A DNA stretch of 64,000 bases, taken from Beijerinckiaceae bacterium (lineage in GTDB: Bacteria; Pseudomonadota; Alphaproteobacteria; Rhizobiales; Beijerinckiaceae). Both the position numbers and the translations under genes were made by a program. The stretch covers positions 37,505-101,504 of the forward strand of contig JAUXWZ010000179.1 of the NCBI GenBank assembly GCA_030684835.1, given 5' to 3'. Under the pieces are notes generated by a model. The model worked only from the letters and a program-made list of their open reading frames with translations. It ran no database searches and had not been told where the DNA came from. This document shows, one piece after another, positions 16,430-24,825 of the stretch; position 1 is the first letter of the stretch; each line of letters begins with the position of its first letter.

Positions 16430-19400
16430 TTAAATCGAGACAGCGCGAAGATCAGCGAGCAGCGGGCGTGCCGCCGGCGTGCCGGTCAACGTGATGCGAA
16501 GCCGGCCTATTTCCGCCGTGTACGGCGTCACGCGATGCTCGCGCTCGACGAAACCCTCATTCAGGGCTTCCGTCGCATGCACGGTCACTGAGGACCAATC
16601 ATCGTCCGCGGCGTCGATCTCGACGGCTATCGTAGACCCTGCAGGCAGCATCGCCTTGTAGAATGCCGACATGCGGATGGCCGAGCCCATTTCAAAGGCG
16701 CGGGTGATGTACGTTCCGCTTGAACGCAGCGAGCCTGCAATCACCAGGACGCCGGGGAACAGGACCGGCGAGAGTTTCGCCGTGCCAGTGAGAAGCGCGC
16801 GCACGATGATGTTCTCGGTCACGTACTCCTGGAATTCGAAGGGCTGGTTCGGCAGGAGGTAAATCTTCGCCCCGCCGGCGCGCTCGACCTCGAACACCAC
16901 GCGACAATCCGCACTTGGCAGAAGGACCGCCGCACGGATCATGATGTCTGACATATTCGTCACAGCGAACGTGCCGAGGTTCACCGTCTTCGACGTCGGA
17001 GCGAACACGGCCGCCTTGCCGCGGAACGTCATGTCTTCGTTCTGGTGCGGCGTCCATGTTCGCGCGTTCGACGAGGACAGCATGACGCCGACCGTGTAGG
17101 GCTGCGCGCCGACGAAGGACTGGCTGACTGCGTCGAAATCGCCGATGCGCGCAATCGCGACTGCGTGATCGGGATCATCGGTGAGGACCACAAAGCAGTA
17201 TTCGCGATCGGGAGCAACGAACAGCGGGGCGCGGAACGTGACCTGCGTCCATTCCTCAAGAACGACTGCGTTCATGTCGACGAAGGCTTCAGCCAGAATT
17301 TGCGACGTTGGTGTGCCGTTCTCGACGCCCCTGCACTGGACGATGACGCCGTTCGCCGGGTCGCCCTTGGTGCAGAACTTGATATCGACGCCGGTGATGA
17401 ACCGAAATTCAGGCGGCGTGAAAGTTTGCGCAAGAGGATCGACGTCCCACATGTTCGGATCAAAAACTTGAAGCTCTTCAACGGGCGGCTCGGGCGGCGC
17501 GCGCCATACCGTTGTGACGCGGCGCATGACGTCGATATCGATCGTCCCCTGCCCTACGAACTGCGCCCGGGCTCTCGTCCCGCCCATGCCTTCGGCAAGC
17601 ACGTCCTTGGTCCCTGCCGTGACGTTCGCTGGAATCAGGAATGATCCCGTGATGACGCCTTCTGCATTGGCCGTCTGCGTCCCCGCTGGCTTAACGTCAA
17701 CGCCGTCGAAGGTAAGGGTCTCCAAGATTTCGCCATTGCCCATGCCGCGGATCGTGAAGCCCACGGAAATCTGCCGGAGAAAATCAATGCGCTGCGTGCG
17801 CTCATCCTCAAGCCGGACGATCGTTTCGGTTCGGTTTTGCGCCCCGACGAATTCGCGCGTTTCCTCCGAAAGCCAGATGGTCTGCGTTTCGGTCCAGAAG
17901 TCCGACGAAGGCGAAAGCTGCAACTCGCCCGGCAGCGGCGTGAAATTCAGATACGGATTGATCTTCATGCACGACGTGACAAGATCCTGCCGGATGATGA
18001 TCTCGTCCGTGTAGTCGAGCATGATCGGCCCCGTCATGACGGGGCGATAGAATGTCGGGTCGATCGCCAGCCGCATAAAGCCTTCGACAATGGCCGCTGT
18101 CTGCGGCTCGCCTGCGTCGCGGTAAGTGTCGTCAACCAGCGGGTCGACGAATACGCCTTTCTTGGCGACAGGCTCGCGGTTGTCGATATCGCTTTTCAGG
18201 CGCTCGAGCGCAACAAGGTCGGTGAGCGTCCAGAGGCGGCGCAGGTAATGCCACAATTCTTCGAACGTGACTGAGCGGACGTCCACCTGCTCGACGAGCG
18301 GCGAAGCGTCCCACACGTTGGATATCCAGGCGAGCCCGAGAAGGGTCGCAGGCGCGCTCGGGCGCCTCGGCCGAAGGATTGCGGAGACGCCCTTCACGTA
18401 GACGCTGTGGCCGTTCTGATCGAGGCAGAGAAGGTCGATGCGCGGCAGCTTGTAGCTGTAGGTGATGAACACGGACCCGCCATCAAAGCCGCCGGAGACC
18501 GTCACCGACCGGGTCGTCGAGGCGTCGGCGGTGACGACTGAAAGATAGCGGTAGGTCACGTTATAGGACGACCCGGACGAAGGCTCAGCGCCAGCCGGAG
18601 CCCATGACACCGAGTCACCGGACTTCACATAATCGGTCGTCGGAACGTATGTCGTACCGCCCTGGACAACGGAGATGATCGTCGTCACGGACGAATCCGG
18701 CAGCGCGTCGAGCGAATTCGTCACGCCCTTGGTGACGCTGACCGTCTTCTGCTTTTCGACCACGACGGTCGTCAGCGCATTGATCGGCCCATAATTCGTC
18801 TTGATGACATTGGGGTCCGTCCCCGTGAAAACATGAGGCTCGCTCGTCACTGTGCGCAGATTAGGCTCGTCGGCCTGAACATGTCGCAGAGCGCTTTCGC
18901 GCGTGCGCTTGAATCCGTTGATGTTGGCGACGCCCTCGCTGATGGCGAAATGCCATGCGCCCCCGATCAGGCCGAGCGGTGAGACCTTGCAACCGCGCAC
19001 GACGTAGTGCCCGTTCGCGTCGCGATCATAAGATGCGATCGCCTGATTGATCCCCGACAAGTTGGGCGGCGGCGTCTGGTCGATGACCACGCCGTCGCGC
19101 ATGAAATAAACCGGGTAAAGATCGCCCGCCTCGCCGTCGCCGTTCCAGCCCCAGGCGATGGTTTCGACCTCGCGGCCCGCGCCCGGTTCGCCCTCGCCCT
19201 CTGATCCGGGATGAAGCCCGAGGAGAGCCGGCTCGTCCAGTTCCGTGATGACTGCGCGGATAATGCGCACGCCGATCTGGACGTCCTCATCCATCGGAAC
19301 TTCGGTCAGCGTCCGTGACGTCACATCGCGCACATCGCCAGCGACATAGATTCGCCCGGCGGCGAGAAAGACGGACCCATCGTCAGGGCTAACCAACACG

Positions 19401-19606
19401 TCAGCGCCAGAAACCCGATCGCCATCGCGCGCCACCATTTGCCCGACACGCTGGCCGCGCCCTTCAACGATGGATTGGAGCTCCATCATTTCGGACGCCT
19501 GCGCGATGCGGTCTTCACGAAACAGCAGGCGCGTGAAATTGGGAAAATCAGGCGTGCGATCGTAGACCGCCGGCAAGCCGGAGGCGTGATTGAATGGAGC
19601 TGGCAT
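16430..19606 (-). CDS. Large DUF4815-type baseplate/fibre protein
   Basis: 1058 residues from the ATG at 19606 (MPAPFNHASGLP), which has AAGGA eight bases upstream; an earlier ATG at 19648 would overlap the I gene. The N-terminal region (PAVYDRTPDFPNFTRLLF..REDRIAQASEMMELQSI) is the DUF4815 signature. The rest is beta-rich with several Ig-like segments. It takes the place of the P2 fibre gene H and probably forms the proximal long fibre or a baseplate wedge platform. Confidence 0.85.
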   Translation of the reverse strand: MPAPFNHASGLPAVYDRTPDFPNFTRLLFREDRIAQASEMMELQSIVEGRGQRVGQMVARDGDRVSGADVLVSPDDGSVFLAAGRIYVAGDVRDVTSRTLTEVPMDEDVQIGVRIIRAVITELDEPALLGLHPGSEGEGEPGAGREVETIAWGWNGDGEAGDLYPVYFMRDGVVIDQTPPPNLSGINQAIASYDRDANGHYVVRGCKVSPLGLIGGAWHFAISEGVANINGFKRTRESALRHVQADEPNLRTVTSEPHVFTGTDPNVIKTNYGPINALTTVVVEKQKTVSVTKGVTNSLDALPDSSVTTIISVVQGGTTYVPTTDYVKSGDSVSWAPAGAEPSSGSSYNVTYRYLSVVTADASTTRSVTVSGGFDGGSVFITYSYKLPRIDLLCLDQNGHSVYVKGVSAILRPRRPSAPATLLGLAWISNVWDASPLVEQVDVRSVTFEELWHYLRRLWTLTDLVALERLKSDIDNREPVAKKGVFVDPLVDDTYRDAGEPQTAAIVEGFMRLAIDPTFYRPVMTGPIMLDYTDEIIIRQDLVTSCMKINPYLNFTPLPGELQLSPSSDFWTETQTIWLSEETREFVGAQNRTETIVRLEDERTQRIDFLRQISVGFTIRGMGNGEILETLTFDGVDVKPAGTQTANAEGVITGSFLIPANVTAGTKDVLAEGMGGTRARAQFVGQGTIDIDVMRRVTTVWRAPPEPPVEELQVFDPNMWDVDPLAQTFTPPEFRFITGVDIKFCTKGDPANGVIVQCRGVENGTPTSQILAEAFVDMNAVVLEEWTQVTFRAPLFVAPDREYCFVVLTDDPDHAVAIARIGDFDAVSQSFVGAQPYTVGVMLSSSNARTWTPHQNEDMTFRGKAAVFAPTSKTVNLGTFAVTNMSDIMIRAAVLLPSADCRVVFEVERAGGAKIYLLPNQPFEFQEYVTENIIVRALLTGTAKLSPVLFPGVLVIAGSLRSSGTYITRAFEMGSAIRMSAFYKAMLPAGSTIAVEIDAADDDWSSVTVHATEALNEGFVEREHRVTPYTAEIGRLRITLTGTPAARPLLADLRAVSI

Positions 19607-19616
19607 GCAAATGTCC

Positions 19617-20810
19617 TTAGAAGCGAAGAACCGCCTTGAACCGCTCACGGACCGTTCGGCTGAACTCGATGTCGCAATCGGTGGGCATGATCTCGACGCC
19701 GCCGATTAGCTGAGATGCGTTCGCCCAAAGAGCGCCCGGCTTTGTCTGGTTGGAGAGTTGAGGCCCGAGCAGAAGCGACCATTGCTTTGCGACGATTGAC
19801 CCGAACGTCGCCACGATAGACCCGACTTGAGATCCTGCAGGGACAGTAATGCCCGGCGCGATGAGCTGATTGGCGTTGTAGCCGTCGCCGAAGTCGGTCA
19901 TCGCCTCGACATAGATCGCATTGGTTGCGTCAAACGGCGCGTATCGGGCACCGCCGAATTCGTAAGGGCCTGTCGCATCAAGCGCCACGCCCCTCTTCAC
20001 CCGCGCGCGACGGGCGCCGATCGCTGCGCCATTTTCGTCGCGAAACAGAACCCACGCGCTTTTTGCCAGCACACCGGAAGCCATGAGGCGGGAACGCACA
20101 TCGGCGGGCGAAGACGCCCAGGTGACGTCTTCCTCTTCCCACGTAAATTCGCCCCACGTCAGAGAAGGGTCTTCGCTATCCTCGATCCACACGTCGAGGG
20201 CTTCGAGATCATCCTGCGTCGGCGAGTAATCGCGCTCATACGTGCGGCCAAAGGACCATTTGGCGCCATTTGCGCGGATGCGGGCGCCCGAGTAAGTCGA
20301 GTAAAGCGACTGGCCCCAGCGTGACCATCCGTATTCGAGGGGGCGCACGTCGTAGTCTTTGAAGCCGCGCCAGAACCGCGAGCGCAGGGCGACGGAAAGC
20401 CCGGCGAGATATTCTATATTTGCAAGATCGGGGTCCTCGAAGTCACGGAGTCTGTCCATTTCCAGCATGAACAGATTCCACCGGCGCCGCCGCACGGGGA
20501 AATTCTCGTGTTCGCCCCCGTAGCCGATCCAGTCCAGAGCCCGTGTGATGGCGTCCTGCGTGCCGCGCACGCGCTGCCATGCGATGCCCTCAGCGATGCA
20601 TTCTCGCGGGTCCTCGAAGAACCTCGAGATGGGCCCCAGCCCGTACTCGTAGAGCAGGAACGGCAGGAACGACGGCGGTGGATTGCGGAGTTTCAAGCCG
20701 CGCATTTCCATCGCCGCCCAACCAACGCGCGGGATCACGTCGGTGGATAGCGACAGCGCCTTTTCAAACGGCGTGGCGTTCGATGGCAAAAGGTGATCGT
20801 CGGTCATCAA
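19617..20810 (-). CDS. I: Baseplate wedge protein I (P2 gpI-like tail protein)
   Basis: 397 residues. LLPSNATPFEKALS near the N-terminus followed by LKLRNPPPSFLPFLLYEYG is characteristic of the Tail_P2_I family. It overlaps J by 4 bases. The C-terminal half (about 180-397) is an extension relative to P2 gpI (176 residues) and may carry fibre-docking modules. Confidence 0.9.
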   Translation of the reverse strand: MMTDDHLLPSNATPFEKALSLSTDVIPRVGWAAMEMRGLKLRNPPPSFLPFLLYEYGLGPISRFFEDPRECIAEGIAWQRVRGTQDAITRALDWIGYGGEHENFPVRRRRWNLFMLEMDRLRDFEDPDLANIEYLAGLSVALRSRFWRGFKDYDVRPLEYGWSRWGQSLYSTYSGARIRANGAKWSFGRTYERDYSPTQDDLEALDVWIEDSEDPSLTWGEFTWEEEDVTWASSPADVRSRLMASGVLAKSAWVLFRDENGAAIGARRARVKRGVALDATGPYEFGGARYAPFDATNAIYVEAMTDFGDGYNANQLIAPGITVPAGSQVGSIVATFGSIVAKQWSLLLGPQLSNQTKPGALWANASQLIGGVEIMPTDCDIEFSRTVRERFKAVLRF

Positions 20811-21667
20811 TAGGCCCGGCCCCGGTCGGTCAGCGTGATCGTCCCGAGCGCAATCGCTTCATGGAACGGCGCCGTCACATCAGCGACAGGAGTGATGATC
20901 TGCACGCGCTGCACGCCGGGCCGCATCAGGCGCGCTATGAGCCACGATTGCGTGAGATCGCGGCCTAGCCCGCCCTCTTGCACCCAAGCGTCGCGCAGCG
21001 CCTGCTCGAGGCCTTCGAACGTGGCCTGCGGGGCGTTGGGCAGCATCCACACGTTTGCGGACACGTTGACGCTCTGCTTCACGGCGCCTTGAACGACCAT
21101 GGTGTCATTGACCATTTTTATGGCGGGCGCGTTCAATGCTTCGCTAACTGCCGTCAGCATTTCAGGATAAGGCGCGCCGTTGTTGAGCGAGTTCAGCACC
21201 GATATGCGGATCACCGGCGAAAGCGGCTCGCGCCAGGCCACGACGTCTGCAATTCGCACATCCGCCGAGAGAGCAATGGACCGATAGCGTTCGGCTGTGC
21301 CGCCTGTTGAGCGGCCCAAGATTGCGAGCACGATGCGGCGGCGGAATTGTTCATCGCTTTCGCCATCAAGCCGCAGCACGTCGTAAAACACAGCGAGCTG
21401 ATCAAGATCGCCCTGGATCGCGAACGGCAGGATGTTGGAGCGCACCGCCTCGTTGATGCGCTCGCGCAAATTCTGCTCGCGATAGGCGGCGACCTGCAGC
21501 GCGATCATGATTGGATCGGTTTCGAGCGCGCCCATTTCCCATGCGGGCCAGCGCGCCTGAAATTCCGCCACGAGCGAGGCAAGGATCGCCTCGAAGGAAA
21601 GCTCCTCGATAACCTCTGGGGGCGGCAGGCCGGCAAGGTCAATGTCGGCCGGAATCCCGATTGTCAT
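20807..21667 (-). CDS. J: Baseplate protein J (P2 gpJ-like)
   Basis: 286 residues, typical for the family. EVIEELSFEAILASLVAEFQ, ETDPIMIALQVAAYRE and FDGE-like ESDEQFRRRIVLAIL match gpJ (T4 gp6 homologue), a baseplate wedge component. It overlaps W (21664) and I (20810). Confidence 0.92.
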   Translation of the reverse strand: MTIGIPADIDLAGLPPPEVIEELSFEAILASLVAEFQARWPAWEMGALETDPIMIALQVAAYREQNLRERINEAVRSNILPFAIQGDLDQLAVFYDVLRLDGESDEQFRRRIVLAILGRSTGGTAERYRSIALSADVRIADVVAWREPLSPVIRISVLNSLNNGAPYPEMLTAVSEALNAPAIKMVNDTMVVQGAVKQSVNVSANVWMLPNAPQATFEGLEQALRDAWVQEGGLGRDLTQSWLIARLMRPGVQRVQIITPVADVTAPFHEAIALGTITLTDRGRAY

Positions 21668-22074
21668 AGGCCGGCCTCGCTCACAATGAATCGTCTATCG
21701 TCCGTGGCGACTGCAAGGCGCCGCATCTTGCCCTCGGGCGTCGGATCGCCGAGGTGTCCGCGCGGGCGATACTCACCCTCGATGACGAAGGCGAAGCGAC
21801 CGAGCCGAATTTGCTCAGGACCGAGATCCATGGGCGTTACGCGTGCGATCTTGAAACGGGGCTCCCAGACCTCGATCGCCACTGCGACAAGATGAAAGAA
21901 CCGCAGCATTGTGTTCGCCGTCATCAGTCTTCCGAGCAGGATTGGCGCGGACGACCCGAAGTGACGACGCATCACGCGCTCGCCGATCCATGTCGAGAAT
22001 ACGACGTCGATGGACTGGACGACATGGGCGAAGCCCGAAAGGAGACGCCCGTCGACGCGGTTCACGCCGGTCAT
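21664..22074 (-). CDS. W: Baseplate protein W (gp25-like)
   Basis: 136 residues from MTGVNRVDGRLLSG. The segment SIDVVFSTWIGERVMRRHFGSSAP is the gpW/gp25 fold signature, and EPRFKIARV is the conserved C-terminal strand. An upstream in-frame ATG would overlap the preceding gene heavily and is rejected. Wedge core subunit. Confidence 0.9.
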   Translation of the reverse strand: MTGVNRVDGRLLSGFAHVVQSIDVVFSTWIGERVMRRHFGSSAPILLGRLMTANTMLRFFHLVAVAIEVWEPRFKIARVTPMDLGPEQIRLGRFAFVIEGEYRPRGHLGDPTPEGKMRRLAVATDDRRFIVSEAGL

Positions 22075-22078
22075 TCGG

Positions 22079-22381
22079 TCAGTCTTCCGTGTCCGCGACA
22101 GGCGCGGTTTCAGGTTCCGGGATTGGGGCGGCAGGAACGGCGCGGCGGCGGCGCGGCCCTGGAAGGCTGCCGCCTTTGCGTCCGTCCCCATCGTGGTCGA
22201 GAGGATGGCGCGGCGCGTCCTCGATCACTGGCGGGCTGGGCGCGGGCGCGGGTTCAATCAATCCCTGATCGAGCGGATAGCGGGCCTCGCGCGCTGTGAG
22301 ATCGACCATGCGCTCAGGCGTGACGGCTTGGCCCGTCACCGACTGCGCGTCGGCGTCGAGCACGCGATATCGCTGTCTCAT
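22079..22381 (-). CDS. Hypothetical protein in baseplate module
   Basis: 100 residues. Ordered N-terminus (RYRVLDADAQSVTGQ) and a Pro/Arg-rich, low-complexity C-terminal half. Close packing between the PAAR gene and W (5 bases to W) supports a real gene. Family not recognised. Confidence 0.7.
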   Translation of the reverse strand: MRQRYRVLDADAQSVTGQAVTPERMVDLTAREARYPLDQGLIEPAPAPSPPVIEDAPRHPLDHDGDGRKGGSLPGPRRRRAVPAAPIPEPETAPVADTED

Positions 22382-22394
22382 TCGTCTCTCCGGT

Positions 22395-22682
22395 TTATTG
22401 AACGTCGGTCAGCGTGCTGTGCCCTACTGCGCTTGGCGCACAGTGCGGCCCGCCCACGATCGGGCAAAGATTGTCCGCCGCTGCAGCGTCGCCTTGAACG
22501 ATGATCGGCTTCCCATCAATCGTGATCCAGGACCGCGATGAAATGAGGTCGCCGGCGCCGTGTGAATTTGGGTCGCCATGCACCGCCCAAAGCTGCCCCT
22601 CGACGGTCACGAAGTTCTGGCCGGTGACAATTGTTGATGCGCCACAGACGCGCGCGTCGCCGTGACGATGCGCGAAAGCCAT
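22395..22682 (-). CDS. PAAR-like tail spike tip protein
   Basis: 95 residues made of PAAR-type strands (VHGDPNSHGAGDLISS, ITIDGKPIIVQGD, GPHCAPSAVGHSTLTD), with His and Cys residues positioned to bind a metal at the apex. It should cap the gpV spike. The start overlaps the V stop by one base, supporting co-assembly. Confidence 0.86.
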   Translation of the reverse strand: MAFAHRHGDARVCGASTIVTGQNFVTVEGQLWAVHGDPNSHGAGDLISSRSWITIDGKPIIVQGDAAAADNLCPIVGGPHCAPSAVGHSTLTDVQ

Positions 22683-23170
22683 CAGGCTCGCTCGTGCTTG
22701 ATCTGCGACGCCTTGAGCGTAATCACGCCGTTGGCGATGGTGATCGATGCGGACCCGACCGTGATGCTGGCGTGATCGTCCTTTATCACGACCCGGGCGT
22801 TGCCGAACTCGAACACATTCTCTTGCAGATTTTCGGACGGCTGCTTGTATTGATCCGTGAACCCGTCACGAAGTAGGAAACCCTGCCTCGGATCGCCGGG
22901 CGGCGTCATCATGGCGACGACCTGCCCCGGGCTTAGAGGAAACCAACTCTTCGCCTTGCCGCCCGCTTCCGGGTGCGGAAGCCATGGGCTGAGTTTCGGT
23001 TGGCCATTATCATCGTTGCCGAAGTCGAGGCGATAGCCCTTCTGTGCGTCCGTCTCAGCAACCCTGCCGACCTTCACCATGCCGGCCAGTTCGCGCTTCA
23101 ACTGCGCGACCTCGCGCGACAGATCGACGGTGACCTTTATGAGTTCCCCGAACTCGTCGGCGTTAAACAT
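22682..23170 (-). CDS. V: Baseplate spike protein V (P2 gpV-like)
   Basis: 162 residues. LSPWLPHPEAGGKAKSWF and LSPGQVVAMMTPPGDPRQG form the OB-fold region; the C-terminus (VVIKDDHASITVGSASITIANGVITL) is a triple-stranded beta-helix spike. The length is slightly shorter than P2 gpV, since a separate PAAR tip follows. Confidence 0.91.
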   Translation of the reverse strand: MFNADEFGELIKVTVDLSREVAQLKRELAGMVKVGRVAETDAQKGYRLDFGNDDNGQPKLSPWLPHPEAGGKAKSWFPLSPGQVVAMMTPPGDPRQGFLLRDGFTDQYKQPSENLQENVFEFGNARVVIKDDHASITVGSASITIANGVITLKASQIKHERA

Positions 23171-23197
23171 CAGACGGCTTCAGCCATAGATTCGTCC

Positions 23198-23992
23198 TCA
23201 AAGAACGGCCACGATCGCCAACAAGCCATCCGCTTCGGCGCTTGGTTCGACGGCGAACGCGAGCTGATCGCCGTCGCTTGACAATTCGCCAGCCGTTAGC
23301 GGCGCCTCGTCGGGAATAAGTGGCCCGATGCCGACTGCAGATGCGCCGTCGTTCGTCAGTCCAAGACGGGCAATCAGGCGGCGCCAGTCGGGGACCGCCT
23401 CGCCTATGATGGCGTCGTGCAGCGTGTCGGCGTACACGCTGAGAATGTCGTCCTCGCGCATCTCTGCGATAAGCCGCGCCCAGACTCCAGAAGGCGCAGC
23501 GCCGAACTCAGGCTCGTGGATAGGTTCAACGGTGATGGTGACTTGCCGGGCGGCGAAGCGGATGCCCTTCTCGACGTCGGCGCCGCGCCGGGTGTGCAGT
23601 TTCTTTCCAGAACAGGCGAACCAGCGAAAGAGATCAGCCCATGGCGACGGATCGGCTTGCAGGACATACATCACCTGCCGGCCGATCAGATTGATCGCCA
23701 TTTCCAGCCCTTCGTCCGTATGTGGGACGTTCGGACGGCCACTCATGCGCAATTCTGTCGCCAGCGCGATCTCGACGTTGATGTCTAACGTGCGGTTCGC
23801 CTCGGCATAATCGTGGCCAGAGACCTCGCCGGATTCGTCCTCGGTCGAAATGGTGAGGAACGGATGCGGCTCTTCCGAAACCATGTCCTCGATCGGCGCC
23901 ACGGCGGAATCGTAGACGCGCTCGCCGGCGTATGTTTTGCCGTACAACGCGCGCCAGAGCGTCCAGCGGATCGCCAGTGAAACAAGGCTCAC
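23198..23992 (-). CDS. Tail completion or terminator-position protein
   Basis: 264 residues located between head-tail joining genes and V, where P2 and lambda-like phages keep tail terminator/completion genes. Residues 25-180 look like an alpha/beta fold (DINVEIALATELRM, NLIGRQVMYVLQAD) such as seen in tail terminators; the last 80 residues are an extension. No certain family match, so the role rests mainly on position. Confidence 0.72.
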   Translation of the reverse strand: MSLVSLAIRWTLWRALYGKTYAGERVYDSAVAPIEDMVSEEPHPFLTISTEDESGEVSGHDYAEANRTLDINVEIALATELRMSGRPNVPHTDEGLEMAINLIGRQVMYVLQADPSPWADLFRWFACSGKKLHTRRGADVEKGIRFAARQVTITVEPIHEPEFGAAPSGVWARLIAEMREDDILSVYADTLHDAIIGEAVPDWRRLIARLGLTNDGASAVGIGPLIPDEAPLTAGELSSDGDQLAFAVEPSAEADGLLAIVAVL

Positions 23993-24396
23993 TGCTGGCT
24001 CTCCAGAACAAGATGAAGCGTGATGTCGCCGATATCGCTCGGATCAACGCGGACGATCGAATAGGAGACGCCGGGCCGATCTGGCAGGCTTACGGCGTCG
24101 TCCTTCAGCGGGTGGAAGCCGAGTTTCCCGGCCTCAACCGCAGACAGCCAGACGCGCGCTTGCGACGTTGCAAGAGTGGTGAACCCGGTGATTTCTGTGC
24201 CGCGGCGCGAGCCTTCGATGGGTTGATCGCCAGAGGATATCGAGACGACGCCGACGATCGTGCGCGGCTCGCGATCTGGATCTGCGACGGCCCCGCGTTT
24301 CGGGACGGATTTGCGCGGCACAATGAGGATGGGCTCGCCGAACGTCTTGTTGACCTGACGGCCAACGAGATTGTCAAAGCGAGCCCACCTGTTCAT
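23989..24396 (-). CDS. Head-tail joining protein, probable
   Basis: 135 residues from MNRWARFDNLVG. The order (decoration protein, this gene, tail completion) and a beta-barrel-like pattern with a PGVSYSIVRVDPSD C-terminal strand suit a lambda gpFII/head-tail attachment-type connector. An upstream in-frame start would run through the preceding gene and is rejected. Overlaps the next gene (ATGA). Confidence 0.72.
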   Translation of the reverse strand: MNRWARFDNLVGRQVNKTFGEPILIVPRKSVPKRGAVADPDREPRTIVGVVSISSGDQPIEGSRRGTEITGFTTLATSQARVWLSAVEAGKLGFHPLKDDAVSLPDRPGVSYSIVRVDPSDIGDITLHLVLESQQ

Positions 24397-24404
24397 TGGG
24401 GCTA

Positions 24405-24746
24405 TCAGATCGTGAATGCGCCGCTGAGGCGCACACGCCCAACAGCGGACGGGTTCGCTGCGGCAGCGATCGCGACGCCGATCAGCGCATTGGCGCCGGA
24501 CGCAGCCGTCGTGGTCGCAAGCTTGGTCGAATTGTCCCAATAGATCTTCGCGCCGACCGTCCATGCCTGCGCGGATGTCTTTGCGAGATCAAACACGCCG
24601 GTGGTCTTGAGGCGGACAGGCGCCCCGTTGGCAGCGTCCGCCGTGGCGACGCCAAACAGCGATCCGACAAGCGCGCCAGCGCCGCTGGCGACTTCATAGG
24701 GGGCGGCGACGTCAACTGTGTCGCCGGGAGCGATATAATTCTTCAT
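24405..24746 (-). CDS. DUF2190-type capsid decoration protein
   Basis: 113 residues. The sequence KNYIAPGDTVDVAAP, then GALVGSLFGVA and GAKIYWDN is characteristic of the DUF2190 capsid cement family, located directly after the capsid gene as usual. It likely trimerises on the capsid surface. Confidence 0.88.
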   Translation of the reverse strand: MKNYIAPGDTVDVAAPYEVASGAGALVGSLFGVATADAANGAPVRLKTTGVFDLAKTSAQAWTVGAKIYWDNSTKLATTTAASGANALIGVAIAAAANPSAVGRVRLSGAFTI

Positions 24747-24778
24747 CTCGATTCCTCTTGATTGAGGCTGAAACAGAA

Positions 24779-24803
24779 GAGGCCGCCCGGATCAGGCGGC
24801 CTC
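24779..24803. terminator. Hairpin after capsid gene, partial terminator
   Basis: GAGGCCGCC, 7-base loop, GGCGGCCTC: perfect 9-bp stem just past the capsid stop. On the minus strand it is followed by TTCTGTTTC, only moderately T-rich. It could attenuate or protect the abundant capsid mRNA. Confidence 0.6.
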
Positions 24804-24825
24804 ATGGTGAAGTTGGATCGGGCGA